In this document: positions 16,497-26,239 of the stretch, one piece after another
Layout of the letters: each line of letters starts with the position of its first letter
Position numbering within the stretch: the stretch's first letter is position 1
DNA from: Variovorax fucosicus
GTDB lineage: Bacteria > Pseudomonadota > Gammaproteobacteria > Burkholderiales > Burkholderiaceae_C
Length of the DNA stretch: 64,000 bases
Reading direction: 5' to 3'
NCBI RefSeq assembly: GCF_030316825.1
Contig: NZ_JASZYU010000001.1
Location: forward strand, 682,001-746,000
Translations under genes and position numbers: made by a program
The notes under the pieces: generated by a model
The model's database searches: none
What the model saw: only the letters and a program-made list of their open reading frames with translations
Told to the model about the DNA's origin: nothing

Positions 16497-17867
16497 CTAC
16501 ATGCCGCTTCTGTAGATCTGGCCGCCCGTCGCGGCTGCCGCCGCATCACCTGCCCGTCCCCAGGGCGGCGAGCGTTCGAACTCGGCAATCCAGGGCAGCA
16601 GCGCCTCGGCAGGCATCGGCTTCGCGATGCCGTAGCCCTGGCCGAGCGTGCATCCCAACGCCAGCAGCGCCCGGCCGTGCTCGACGGTCTCCACCCCTTC
16701 GGCGATGGTGGTGCGCCCGAGCGATTGGGCGAGCATCAGCACGGCAGCCACGATGGCCCGATCCTCGTCGTTGTCGAGGATGCCGCGCACGAACGATTGA
16801 TCCAGCTTGAGCGCATGAACCGGCAGCTGGCGCATGTAGGCAAGCGATGCGTACCCGGTGCCGAAGTCGTCCATCGTGACGGGCACGCCGAGCAGTTGGC
16901 AGCCGGCGACCAAGTCGGCGATCTTGGCCAGCTCGTTGATCGCCGTGCTCTCCAGGATTTCGAGTTCCAGCGAGCCTGCGTGCAACAAGGGCCACTGCGA
17001 CAGATGGAACGCAAGCCGCTCGAGAAAGTCCAGGCGGGCCATGTGGCGGGGGCCGATATTGACGCTGATGGAGATGTCCCTGCCGGCCTCGGCCCAATCG
17101 TTGGCCTGGTGCAGCGCAGCACCGATGGCCCAGTCGCCCAGGTGCTCCACCAGTTCGTGGTCCTCGATCAACGGGACGAACTCCCACGGCTGAAGAACGC
17201 CCCGGTGCGGGTGCTGCCACCGAACCAGCGCCTCGACGCCCACGACCGTGCCGCTTCGCATGTCGACCTTGGGCTGGTAGAGCAGGAAGAACTCGCTGTG
17301 CAGCAGGCCGCCTTCAATACGCCGCCTTTCCCACAGCACCTGCTGATCGACGCGCGCGGCCTGCGCATCGAAGAAGCGCACACGCCCGCCGCCTTCGCGC
17401 TTGCCGAAAAACACCGCATGCCGTGCCTGGCGCAACATCAGCTCGAGCGGCTGCTCTGCACCGCCTGCCAGCGACACGCCGACAGTGGCCTCGAGCCGGA
17501 TGGTTTGACCCTCGAAGGAACACGGCTGCGTGAGCTGCGCCACCAGATGGTCCAGCAGATCGCGGCAATGGCGCTCGTCCGCAGTGCCCATAACGATGGA
17601 GAATTCGTCGCCGCCGGTGCGAACGACGAATGCGTCCGCTGGCGCCGCCGCCCTGAGACGGCGGGCCGCCTCCTGGAGCATGGCGTCGCCACCGTCGTGG
17701 CCCAACTGCTCCCCGATCTCGCGAAACTCATCGAGATCGACACAGCACATCGCGACCAGCGGGAATCCGGCGCGCGCCCAGGTTTCGAGTGCACCGCGAA
17801 GCGTGTCGTCCGAAGGAATCTCGCCGGCAAGCCCGGTCAGCGGATCAAGGAGTAACGGATGGGGCAT
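16497..17867 (-). CDS. GGDEF-EAL protein, probable c-di-GMP phosphodiesterase
   Basis: Soluble 456-residue protein with no sensor domain. GGDEF (85-89) keeps its signature, but the substrate-binding segment reads FREIGEQLGH instead of the usual FKxINDxxGH, losing the guanine-binding Asn, and there is no RxxD inhibitory site. The EAL domain looks intact: EAL at 212-214, SVNIGP, MDDFGTG, LKLDQSFV and AEGVET. I infer a phosphodiesterase with a regulatory GGDEF part that may bind GTP weakly. The ATG at 17867 gives MPHPLLLDPLTGL. It lies 119 bp downstream of the PAS-PAS-GGDEF gene, in the same direction. Confidence 0.88.
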   Translation of the reverse strand: MPHPLLLDPLTGLAGEIPSDDTLRGALETWARAGFPLVAMCCVDLDEFREIGEQLGHDGGDAMLQEAARRLRAAAPADAFVVRTGGDEFSIVMGTADERHCRDLLDHLVAQLTQPCSFEGQTIRLEATVGVSLAGGAEQPLELMLRQARHAVFFGKREGGGRVRFFDAQAARVDQQVLWERRRIEGGLLHSEFFLLYQPKVDMRSGTVVGVEALVRWQHPHRGVLQPWEFVPLIEDHELVEHLGDWAIGAALHQANDWAEAGRDISISVNIGPRHMARLDFLERLAFHLSQWPLLHAGSLELEILESTAINELAKIADLVAGCQLLGVPVTMDDFGTGYASLAYMRQLPVHALKLDQSFVRGILDNDEDRAIVAAVLMLAQSLGRTTIAEGVETVEHGRALLALGCTLGQGYGIAKPMPAEALLPWIAEFERSPPWGRAGDAAAAATGGQIYRSGM

Positions 17868-17986
17868 GCGCTGGACATCAGGGTGGGACGCTGTGCGCGT
17901 CGATGCTCGTGGACAAGGGCACTGCACGCACGGCCCGTACCGCTATTGTGGTCGCGAACCCGCCCCGGAACTGCGAAATTCGACAT

Positions 17987-19450
17987 CTAGGCCCCGCGCC
18001 CTCGCACCCCGCCCGCAGCCAGATAGTGGCGCGCCTTGTCGGCGTACATCGCCTTGTCGGCGCGCAGAAGCGCCACATCGAGCAGCTCGCCCTCCTCGCA
18101 GGTGGCTTCTCCCATGGCCAGTGCGAGGGTGTGGCCGCTCTGCCCCGCATAGAACTGGTTGTTGAGTTCGATCATCGATTCCACGCGCGCACGAAATGCC
18201 TGAACGCCGCGCTCGTCGGTGGAAGGAAGAAGCACGGCGAACTCGTCGCCGCCGATCCGCGCTGCCGTGGCCGGCGCGTCGACCGCCTTGCCCAGCACTT
18301 CGCCGGCCCGCCTCAACAGGGCGTCCCCGGCAGCGTGGCCTTCGCCGTCGTTGATCTCCTTGAGGCCGTTCAGGTCGACGACCAGCACGGACACCGGCCA
18401 CGGCCCTTTGCGCGACAGCCGGTTGAGCTCCTCCGTGTAGAAGGTGCGGTTGCGCAGCTGTGTCAGGACATCGTGCTTGCCCAGGTACTCGAGGTAGGCC
18501 TCGGCCTTCTTCCGCGCGGTGATGTCGACCAGCGAAACGAGCACGAGATCCCAGGTCTCCAGACGATCCTGCAGCACGTCGAACTGCATGTGGATGTTCA
18601 CCGGATCCCCGTTGAGGGAGTAGTTCAGAACCTCCCGGTGCTGCAGGGTCTTGCCGTTCCAGAGATCCTGCAGCTGGTCCGTGAACGACTCATGCATCTC
18701 GTCGCGGAACACATGGGACAGGTTGCGCAGGAGCGTGGCCTTGTCCGGCGCATCGAACATCCGCAGGGTTTCGCGGTTGACGTCGACGACCCGGATCTCC
18801 TGCATGCAGCGCGTCACGAACTCGGGATGCACCTTGACGAAGGTGGCGAAGTCGCGGATGCCCTTCGAGCGGATGTCGTCGAGCAGCCTCCTGATGGCAC
18901 TGAAGTCCTCCACCCACAGCGACACCGGCGAATGCTCGAACAGACCTTGCGCGTACGCCTCGCTCTCCGCGCGCTTGCGTTCGGCCTGCACCCGCGCCGT
19001 GATGTCGTCGAGCGACACGAGGACGCGATCCCACGACTGCTCGTGGCCCGGCAGGACACGGCCGCGAAGACGGATGTCGAGCCTGCGCCCGTCCAGGGCG
19101 TAGTTGAAGGACTGGTTGTCGAAAGTGTGATGGCCCGACCACAGCTGATCCAGCTCGTGGATCACGGGCGCGCCCATGTCATCCCGGAACACTTCGTCGA
19201 GCCTGGCCAGGAGTTCCGCCTGGCTCTGCGCGCAAAACAGCGCGAGGGTGGCCTGGTTCACGCGCAGAACCCGCAACTGCGCCATGCATTGGCGCACCCG
19301 CTCCGGCCGGCTGGACAGGTGCTCGACAAGATCCACCACACCCTCCGAGCGCCATGTATCGAACAGACGCTTCACGCCGCTGTAGTCCTCGAGCCAGAGC
19401 GAGACGGGCGCAAGATCGAACATCGCGTCGAGATCATCGATTGACTGCAT
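17987..19450 (-). CDS. Diguanylate cyclase with duplicated PAS-type sensor (PAS-PAS-GGDEF)
   Basis: Soluble 487-residue protein. Two sensor copies start at residues 13 and 173 (APVSLWLEDYSGVKRLF and SPVSLWVEDFSAIRRLL) and end in LVSLDDITAR and LVSLVDITAR. The register is exactly 160 residues, so this is a tandem duplication. GGDEF is at 400-404 with DLNGLKEIND upstream, which looks catalytically competent; no RxxD inhibitory site is present. The ATG at 19450 has an AAAGGA ribosome site. It is divergent from the MshEN ATPase gene across 140 bp. Confidence 0.9.
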   Translation of the reverse strand: MQSIDDLDAMFDLAPVSLWLEDYSGVKRLFDTWRSEGVVDLVEHLSSRPERVRQCMAQLRVLRVNQATLALFCAQSQAELLARLDEVFRDDMGAPVIHELDQLWSGHHTFDNQSFNYALDGRRLDIRLRGRVLPGHEQSWDRVLVSLDDITARVQAERKRAESEAYAQGLFEHSPVSLWVEDFSAIRRLLDDIRSKGIRDFATFVKVHPEFVTRCMQEIRVVDVNRETLRMFDAPDKATLLRNLSHVFRDEMHESFTDQLQDLWNGKTLQHREVLNYSLNGDPVNIHMQFDVLQDRLETWDLVLVSLVDITARKKAEAYLEYLGKHDVLTQLRNRTFYTEELNRLSRKGPWPVSVLVVDLNGLKEINDGEGHAAGDALLRRAGEVLGKAVDAPATAARIGGDEFAVLLPSTDERGVQAFRARVESMIELNNQFYAGQSGHTLALAMGEATCEEGELLDVALLRADKAMYADKARHYLAAGGVRGRGA

Positions 19451-19590
19451 GAGATCCTTTCTAAGACGGCAACAGATCGCCCACGCGCAATTGTCCCTCT
19501 TCGAAAGACGTGCCTCCACGTATCCTTCGGTGGCCGTGGCCAAGCCTCCTGCCAAGGCTGCCTGTATGCTGTTGGAAGTAAGGAATCGCA

Positions 19591-22047
19591 ATGACCCTGA
19601 ACAAACTTGAGCGTCCCCTTTCTCTCGAGCCCACGCCGGCAACAGCCAAGGAAAGCAGAAGCGATCGGCCGCTCTTTCTCTGGCCGAATCCGCCGCACCC
19701 CAGCTATCCGCCTGCCTCGGTGCAGAAGAGCTTGCAGCCTCTGGAGATCGTGGGGTTGAACGACAAGCGCGCGACCGGTCAGCTGATCCGTTTCGTCCCG
19801 GAAGAAGCGTCGCTGCACGTGCAGCTGTCCCTGGGCAGCAACGCCTTGCGGCTGCGCTTTGATCAGTTCCGCCTCCTGACGCTGACCACGCCGCTGGAGC
19901 CCCTGTTGCCGCCGGCGCCCGGGGAACTGCGGGCCCAGGAGTTCACCGTCCAGCTGAGCAACGGCGGAGAACTCAAGGGCGAGACCGTGGGGTACATCGA
20001 GGACACCTTCGGGCTCTTCCTGTTCGTGCCGGTCGATACGACCAGCGGGCGTGTCATGCGAAAGTTCGTACCGCGCGCGGTGTTCGACGCGTTCGAACTC
20101 GCCGGGGCCGGCTCTTCCGGGAAGCCCGAGGGAGTCAAGCCGCCTCAACCGCAGATCGGACGCGACGCAGTACGGGCAACTTCGCCGGAAGAACTGCTCG
20201 CAGCCATCGAGCGCCAGGCCCGGATGCCGATGATGCGCATCGGCGAGGTGCTGACCTCGCTCGGCATGGTCAATGAAGCGCAGCTGCGCGATGCGCTCGC
20301 GCAGCAAGGGGGAGATCGCAGCGTTCCGCTTGGGGAAGTTCTGGTGCGCATGGGTGTGGTGACACGCGCGGATCTGCACGCCGCGCTCGCCCGCAAGATG
20401 GGCCTTCCGGTCGTCGATCTGGCCGTCTTTCCGGTGGAGGCCGATGCGCTGCGAAAGATCAGCTACAGCGTTGCACAGCGGCTGGGGGTGATGCCGCTGA
20501 TCATCCGCGATGGCCGGCTCATCGTGGCGATGGACGATCCGGCCAGCCGGCGCGCGGCGCTTGCCGAACTGGAATTCAACGCGCAGATGAAAGTGTTCGC
20601 GGTGCAGTCGCATGCCCGCGACCAGGATGCCGTGCTTCATGCGGCCTATGACAAGATCGGCGCGACGTCGGATCGGCGTCCCGCCGCGGACGATCCGATG
20701 CGGCCGATCGACTACCAGCCGGTCGACACCAGCGACCTGATCGAAACGCTCGAAAAGGAAGGCCGGCAGCCTGAAGATGAAGAGGCGCCGATCGAGCAGT
20801 CGGACAACTCGCTCGTTCGCATGATCAACCGGATGATCCTGGAAGCACACAAGGAGGGCGTGTCGGACATCCACATCGAGAGCTATCCAGGCCGAGAAAA
20901 GATCAGGATCCGGTTCCGCAAGGATGGCCGGCTGCGCACGTACCTGGATCTGCCGCCGAATTACCGCAACGCGATGATCGCGCGCATCAAGATCATGTGC
21001 GACCTCGACATCAGCGAAAAGCGCAGGCCGCAGGACGGCAAGATCAATTTCGCCAAGTTCTCGCCAGAGCACCGCATCGAGCTGCGCGTGGCCACGATCC
21101 CGACCAACAACGGGCTCGAGGATGTGGTGATGCGCATCCTGACCTCGGCCAAGCCGATTCCGCTCGACGCCCTTGGCCTCTCGCCGAACAATCTCGCCTG
21201 GCTCAAGCACGCGATCGAGCGCCCCTACGGCATGGTGCTTTGCGTGGGGCCCACGGGCTCCGGCAAGACCACCACCCTTCATTCGGCGCTGAGCCATATC
21301 AACGTGCCGGAGCGAAAAATCTGGACAGCCGAGGATCCGATCGAGATCACGCAAAGCGGGCTGCGCCAGGTGCAGGTCAATCCGCGCATCGACTGGACCT
21401 TCGCGAAGGCGCTGCGCGCCTTTCTGCGTGCCGATCCGGACGTCATCATGGTGGGCGAGATCCGGGACGAGGCCACCGCGGAGATGGCGGTCGAGGCCTC
21501 TCTCACTGGCCACCTTGTGCTGTCCACCCTGCACACCAACAGCGCGCCGGAGACGGTCACGCGGCTGCTGGACATGGGCATGGATCCGTTCAACTTTGCC
21601 GACTCGCTGCTTGCCGTGCTTGCGCAGCGCCTGGTGCGCCGCCTGTGCCCGAAGTGCCTGACGAGCCGTCCCGCCACCGCGGACGAAACACTCGAGCTGC
21701 TCTCCGACTACATGGGTGTCTACGGTTCCGACGAGAAGCCCGGTGCGCGCGAGTCGGTCACGGCCGACTGGGTGCAGCGACACGGGCGAAATGGCGCGCT
21801 GCAGGTCTACAGCTGCACCGGCTGCGCGCATTGCGAGCAGACCGGCTTCAAGGGTCGCGTCGGCTTGCATGAACTCATGGTCATCTCGAAGGATCTGCGT
21901 CGCCTGATCCAGACCGGCGCGCGGGCCGAGGCGTTGCAGGGGACGGCACTCGAACAGGGAATGCGCACCTTGCGCCAGGACGGCATCGACAAGGTGCTCG
22001 CCGGCCTGACGACGATCGAAGAAGTGCGCGCGACGAGCAACGCTTGA
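19591..22047 (+). CDS. GspE/PilB-type secretion ATPase with MshEN c-di-GMP-binding domain
   Basis: Cytosolic motor ATPase of the type II secretion / type IV pilus family, 818 residues. Residues about 50-185 form a beta-rich N-domain I do not recognise. Then come two MshEN repeats: RIGEVLTSLGMV...LRDAL from residue 216, and PLGEVLVRMGVV...MGLPVVDL. The ATPase core has Walker A GPTGSGKT (553-560), Walker B-type DVIMVGEIRDEAT (from 617), and a zinc-type CPKC (686-689) with CTGCAHC (742-748). MshEN is an established c-di-GMP receptor fold. The ATG at 19591 has an AAGGA site. No pilin, secretin or GspF-like gene is nearby. Confidence 0.92.
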   Translation: MTLNKLERPLSLEPTPATAKESRSDRPLFLWPNPPHPSYPPASVQKSLQPLEIVGLNDKRATGQLIRFVPEEASLHVQLSLGSNALRLRFDQFRLLTLTTPLEPLLPPAPGELRAQEFTVQLSNGGELKGETVGYIEDTFGLFLFVPVDTTSGRVMRKFVPRAVFDAFELAGAGSSGKPEGVKPPQPQIGRDAVRATSPEELLAAIERQARMPMMRIGEVLTSLGMVNEAQLRDALAQQGGDRSVPLGEVLVRMGVVTRADLHAALARKMGLPVVDLAVFPVEADALRKISYSVAQRLGVMPLIIRDGRLIVAMDDPASRRAALAELEFNAQMKVFAVQSHARDQDAVLHAAYDKIGATSDRRPAADDPMRPIDYQPVDTSDLIETLEKEGRQPEDEEAPIEQSDNSLVRMINRMILEAHKEGVSDIHIESYPGREKIRIRFRKDGRLRTYLDLPPNYRNAMIARIKIMCDLDISEKRRPQDGKINFAKFSPEHRIELRVATIPTNNGLEDVVMRILTSAKPIPLDALGLSPNNLAWLKHAIERPYGMVLCVGPTGSGKTTTLHSALSHINVPERKIWTAEDPIEITQSGLRQVQVNPRIDWTFAKALRAFLRADPDVIMVGEIRDEATAEMAVEASLTGHLVLSTLHTNSAPETVTRLLDMGMDPFNFADSLLAVLAQRLVRRLCPKCLTSRPATADETLELLSDYMGVYGSDEKPGARESVTADWVQRHGRNGALQVYSCTGCAHCEQTGFKGRVGLHELMVISKDLRRLIQTGARAEALQGTALEQGMRTLRQDGIDKVLAGLTTIEEVRATSNA

Positions 22048-22071
22048 ACGCAGCGCGCCCGCTGCCTGCGC

Positions 22072-25026
22072 TCAGATTGCCTGCGCGCTTTCCTCGTCGA
22101 CTGCAGCGCCCGGCCCGATCAGGTCCAGGGGGATCCGCCGGTTTTCCGCAAGGAGGGCGCCCATGTCCGCAACCGACAGCGGGCGACTGTAGTAGTAGCC
22201 TTGCATGCTGTCGCACTGATGAGCCGCCATGAAGCGCAACTGATCCTCGGTTTCCACGCCTTCCGCGACGGTCTTCATGCCAAGCGCCTTGGCCATGACG
22301 ATGATCGCGCGCGTGATCGCCGCCGTGCTCTTGCTGCGGGTCACCTCGAGGGTGAAAGACTTGTCGATCTTGATCACGTCGATCGGGAAGCCATTCAGAT
22401 GGCTGAGGCTCGAATAGCCCGTTCCAAAGTCGTCCAGGGCCAGCCGCGTCCCCATGCCCTTGAGCGCGAGGAGCGACTTCAGAACCGCCCCCGTGTCGAG
22501 CATCAGCGCGCTCTCCGTCAGTTCCAGCTCCAGGAATCGTGCGGGCAGGTCGCACTCCCGGAGGACGCGCGCGACCAGTTGCGCAACGTCATGCCCCCGG
22601 AACTGGTGGGCCGACAGGTTCACCGCCACCGGCAGGCCCGCGTGCCCTTCTTTGTGCCACGCCTTCAACTGTGCACATGCGGTGCGCAATACCCATTCCC
22701 CAATGGGCACGATCAAGCCGGTTTCCTCCGCCAACGGAATGAAGCGGGCCGGAGAGACCATCCCGAGATCCGGATGCCGCCAGCGGATCAGCGCCTCCAT
22801 CGAGTTGATGCGGCCGGTGCGCAGATCCACCTGGGGCTGGTAGTGGAGTTCGAACTGGCGACCCGGCAGCGCGCCCTCGAGCGCCGAGCGCAGTTCGGTG
22901 TGCTGCCGGGCTTGCCGGCCCATGTCGTCGGCGTAGTAGCGGTAGCCGTTGCGCCCCTGCTGCTTTGCGCAGTAGAGCGCGAGATCTGCGTGCTTGAGCA
23001 GCAGCTCGCTGTCGGTTCCGTTTTCCGGGTACACGCTGATGCCGATGCTCGCGCCGATGTGCAGGCTGCGGGATTCGAACTGCACCGGCGGCGCCAGGGC
23101 GGCCAGTATCCGCTGCGCCACGCGCGCAGCATCGGCCGCACGCTCCAGCCCCGTCAGCACCATCACGAACTCGTCGCCGCCCAGGCGGGCCACGATGTCG
23201 CCGGCCCCGATCGCATGCGAGATGCGGCCGGCGACCGCGACCAGCACCGCGTCGCCCGCCAGGTGGCCGAAGCTGTCGTTGATGAACTTGAAGCCGTCCA
23301 GGTCCAGGAACAGCAGCGCCATCGGACGTCCGGTCCGATCCGCTTGTGCCAGGGCCAGCGCCATCCGATCGTTCAGCAGCAGGCGGTTGGGTAGTCCCGT
23401 CAGCTCGTCGTGATGCGCCATGTGGCGAATGCGCTCTTCCGAGCGACGGCGCTCGATCGCAATGCCGGCGATCCGGGTCGCGAGCTCGACCAGCTTCTGC
23501 TCGCCAGCACTCGGGGCTCGCACCGTGCCTGAATACATCGCGAAGGTTCCGAGTACCGCGCCTTCTTGAGACAGGATCGGCGCCGACCAGCAGGATCGCA
23601 GCCCGTGCAACTCGGCCAGCTCGCGGTAGTCCGCCCACAGCGGATCGGTCTGGACGTCCGTTGTGATGACCGCCTCTGCGCGATAGGCGGCAGTGCCGCA
23701 CGATCCGACGTTCGGGCCGATGCGGACGCCTTCGATGGCGTCCATGTAGGCCGCAGGCAGGTTGGGCCCGGCGCCGTTGTGCAGGTGCAGCCCATCCGGG
23801 TCGAGCAACAGAATGGAACCCTTGATGCCGTCCAGCTGGGACTCGATCGAACGGGTCAGCCGGTCGAGAATATCCGGCAGCGGCGCGCCCACTGCAATCA
23901 TTTCAAGGACGCGGCCCTGTTCGACCAGATGCTCCTTGGTGAGAAACAACTCGGCGGTTCGCAGTTCAAGTTGCGCCCGGTCGGCCAGGAAGCGATCGAC
24001 GGCACGCGCCATGTCCGCGATCTCGTCGCGCCCTCCGACCCGCATGCCGAGCGGCGTGCCGGCCGTGCCGCGCTGCTGCAGATGCCGGCTCACCAGCCGC
24101 AGGCGCCCCAGCACGTGCTGCCCCAGGAACACGCCAGCCACCAGCCATGCGAACACCAGGCTGATCGCCAGCAGGACCAGCACCCAGCGCGCTTCGCGGC
24201 GGGATGCCTCGGCCAGCTGCTGTACGGCCGCGCGATAGTCGCCATCGAAAAATTCCGCCCGGGTGCGCGCGGCCGCCACCATCTCCTCGGCCTGGGTCGA
24301 CAGCTGCCCATGGAAGCGACCGAGCGCCACGCGCTGGTTGATGAGCGCAATGCGAAGGGCGAACGGGTCGCGCGGGTCTGTGCCGGCTCGAATGGGCCAG
24401 GCGCGCGCGAACTCGGTGCGAATCATCTCAACGGCGGCCGTGCTGGCGGCGTTCTGAAGCCGATAGAGCAGCAACGACTTCAACTGCGAGTCCACCGTCG
24501 GGGCGGTGGCCGGATCGCCGCCCAGGTCGGCCGGCAGGCGGGCGAAGGCCTGCTCCGTCTGCAGCAGGTTTTCCCGCAGCTGCGCAACGACATTGGCGGT
24601 ATTGCGGAACAGCTGGCTTGCCTGGTACAGCTCGAGCACGCCGACGTCTTCCTTGGCGACCGCGAGTTCGGCGACCACGCGATCCAGTACCGCCGTCTGG
24701 TCGACGAGGGCGGCGTAGCTCAGGTGCACTGCCGGCAACGAATCGGTCGACAGCAATCGTTCGGCTTCCCGTTCGATCAGCAAGGTGCGCTCCACCATGT
24801 CCTGCGCGTCCTGCATGCGCACGAACCGCTCCTGCGTGAGCTGCTGAGTGGCGTGGCTGGCGGTTCGCAAGGCATGGGCAGCAGCGAGTCCACCCGCCAG
24901 CATCAACAGCGAAAGAACGGACAGCGCCAGCGCGAACTGGGCACGAAGCGAGCGCGGCAGCCAGGCGACATGGCGCCAGGCCGGCGGTGCCCGGCTGTGC
25001 GATATGGCCGACGTCGCGGCGGGCAT
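22072..25026 (-). CDS. Membrane GAF-GGDEF-EAL c-di-GMP enzyme coupled to a sugar-type binding protein
   Basis: Bifunctional-type protein of 984 residues: TM1 (about 30-52), a mainly helical periplasmic domain (to about 280), TM2 and HAMP-like linker, GAF domain (about 380-520), GGDEF (616-620, without RxxD), and EAL (744-746) with AVNLSA, LDDFGTG, IKIDKSF and AEGVET intact. Both activities look possible. The ATG at 25026 overlaps by one base the stop of the upstream binding-protein gene (TGATG). This suggests the binding protein docks on the periplasmic domain, as inference. It converges on the MshEN ATPase gene with a 24-bp gap. Confidence 0.9.
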   Translation of the reverse strand: MPAATSAISHSRAPPAWRHVAWLPRSLRAQFALALSVLSLLMLAGGLAAAHALRTASHATQQLTQERFVRMQDAQDMVERTLLIEREAERLLSTDSLPAVHLSYAALVDQTAVLDRVVAELAVAKEDVGVLELYQASQLFRNTANVVAQLRENLLQTEQAFARLPADLGGDPATAPTVDSQLKSLLLYRLQNAASTAAVEMIRTEFARAWPIRAGTDPRDPFALRIALINQRVALGRFHGQLSTQAEEMVAAARTRAEFFDGDYRAAVQQLAEASRREARWVLVLLAISLVFAWLVAGVFLGQHVLGRLRLVSRHLQQRGTAGTPLGMRVGGRDEIADMARAVDRFLADRAQLELRTAELFLTKEHLVEQGRVLEMIAVGAPLPDILDRLTRSIESQLDGIKGSILLLDPDGLHLHNGAGPNLPAAYMDAIEGVRIGPNVGSCGTAAYRAEAVITTDVQTDPLWADYRELAELHGLRSCWSAPILSQEGAVLGTFAMYSGTVRAPSAGEQKLVELATRIAGIAIERRRSEERIRHMAHHDELTGLPNRLLLNDRMALALAQADRTGRPMALLFLDLDGFKFINDSFGHLAGDAVLVAVAGRISHAIGAGDIVARLGGDEFVMVLTGLERAADAARVAQRILAALAPPVQFESRSLHIGASIGISVYPENGTDSELLLKHADLALYCAKQQGRNGYRYYADDMGRQARQHTELRSALEGALPGRQFELHYQPQVDLRTGRINSMEALIRWRHPDLGMVSPARFIPLAEETGLIVPIGEWVLRTACAQLKAWHKEGHAGLPVAVNLSAHQFRGHDVAQLVARVLRECDLPARFLELELTESALMLDTGAVLKSLLALKGMGTRLALDDFGTGYSSLSHLNGFPIDVIKIDKSFTLEVTRSKSTAAITRAIIVMAKALGMKTVAEGVETEDQLRFMAAHQCDSMQGYYYSRPLSVADMGALLAENRRIPLDLIGPGAAVDEESAQAI

Positions 25027-26135
25027 CAACGCCGCCAGATGCGTTTGTAGATCGCCCGGTAGCCGTTGTCGGGGTCATACCGCAGAGTCGGGCCGCCGTC
25101 GAACGCGATGTTCTCTGCAGTGACCAGGTGCACTGGCGCGACAAAGCCACTCACGGGCTCGCGCGCCATCAGGCGATTCAGTTCATCGAGTGCCTGCCAG
25201 CCTTGCTGGTTCAGCGGCTCGGCAACAGTGCCTGTCTGGAATGTCCTGGCCTGAATGCGCAGGAACGCGGGCGCGCTGCCGTCGCCGGCCGAAAGCAGGC
25301 TCAATCCATCGCCGGACAGGCCGGCCTTCGTGAGGGTGGGAATCGCGTAATCGAACACGATGTCGTTGATCGCCAGCGCATGGGTCCATCGTCTGCCGTA
25401 GCGCTGCAGGAGTTCCAGCGTGATCGCCGGCATCCGCGCGTCGCTCTCGGACAAGGGAACGTCGCGCACTTCCAGCACCGTGCAGCCCTTGCAGGTGCGC
25501 ACGACTGCAGCCATTGCATCGGCCTTGGCCATTGCGATGCGGTATCGGGAGTCGGTGAAGATCACGACACCGGCGCGTCCACCGGATTGCGCCACCGCCG
25601 CCATCGCGGTCACGCGCGCCACTTCCAGCGGATCCGTCGTCACGTTCATGGCCACCGGCGTCCCCCCGATCGGGCCCGGCAGCGAACCGGCATGCCAGCC
25701 CACGATCGGCACGCCGCTTCGGGAAAGCCGGGCGAGCGCCGGGCTGTTCTCGACCGCATCGAGTCCACCCAGCACGACGCCATGCGGCGACGCGGCCAGC
25801 GCAGCAGCCAGCGCCTTCGACCGACCGGCCGCAGTTCCACCCGCGTCGACGATCTTGACTGTCCAGCCGAGGATGCGCGCCGCCTCGCGTGCGCCCTGCG
25901 CGACGCCGACGATACCGCCGTTGCGCAGATCTTCGGCGACGAACACGATGGTCTTGCCGGCGGGCGCAGCCGGGCCCGATTGCGGGCCTGTCCAGGACGC
26001 GCCGTGCTTGGCCGCCTCGGAAACGACCCGGAGCGCCTGCGTGACAGACACCTGGTCCACGGTGTCTGCGCTCGCCAAGGACGACCAGCAACAGGCGGAG
26101 AGAAAGACGGCGGCAGCAAGCTGCCTCGCCAGCAT
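25026..26135 (-). CDS. Periplasmic sugar-type solute-binding protein (peripla_BP type I)
   Basis: Exported binding protein of 369 residues, with signal peptide MLARQLAAAVFLSACCWSSLASA. The mature part follows the ribose/LacI-like fold: TIVFVAEDLRNGGIVGVAQGAREAARILGW, then VVLGGLDAVENSPALARLSRSGVPIVGWHAG, and a second lobe with GVVIFTDSRYRIAMAKADAM. No ABC permease or ATPase gene is near. Instead the gene is fused by TGATG overlap to a GGDEF-EAL gene, so it is probably a ligand receptor for c-di-GMP signalling. The ATG at 26135 starts the signal peptide; a longer in-frame start exists but would bury it. Ligand unknown. Confidence 0.82.
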   Translation of the reverse strand: MLARQLAAAVFLSACCWSSLASADTVDQVSVTQALRVVSEAAKHGASWTGPQSGPAAPAGKTIVFVAEDLRNGGIVGVAQGAREAARILGWTVKIVDAGGTAAGRSKALAAALAASPHGVVLGGLDAVENSPALARLSRSGVPIVGWHAGSLPGPIGGTPVAMNVTTDPLEVARVTAMAAVAQSGGRAGVVIFTDSRYRIAMAKADAMAAVVRTCKGCTVLEVRDVPLSESDARMPAITLELLQRYGRRWTHALAINDIVFDYAIPTLTKAGLSGDGLSLLSAGDGSAPAFLRIQARTFQTGTVAEPLNQQGWQALDELNRLMAREPVSGFVAPVHLVTAENIAFDGGPTLRYDPDNGYRAIYKRIWRR

Positions 26136-26239
26136 TTCGGGCACAGGAATCGGGAACCTCCAACCGCTTTCTAGCGGTTCTCGTGCATTACGTCGGTTCG
26201 CCAGCCCACACACAGGAACGTGTCCGGTGGCTTTTTGCA

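Noticed and set aside
19372..21870. 832-residue minus-strand open frame opposite the MshEN ATPase
   Set aside because: A shadow caused by high GC; the plus-strand frame has Walker motifs, MshEN repeats and a ribosome site.
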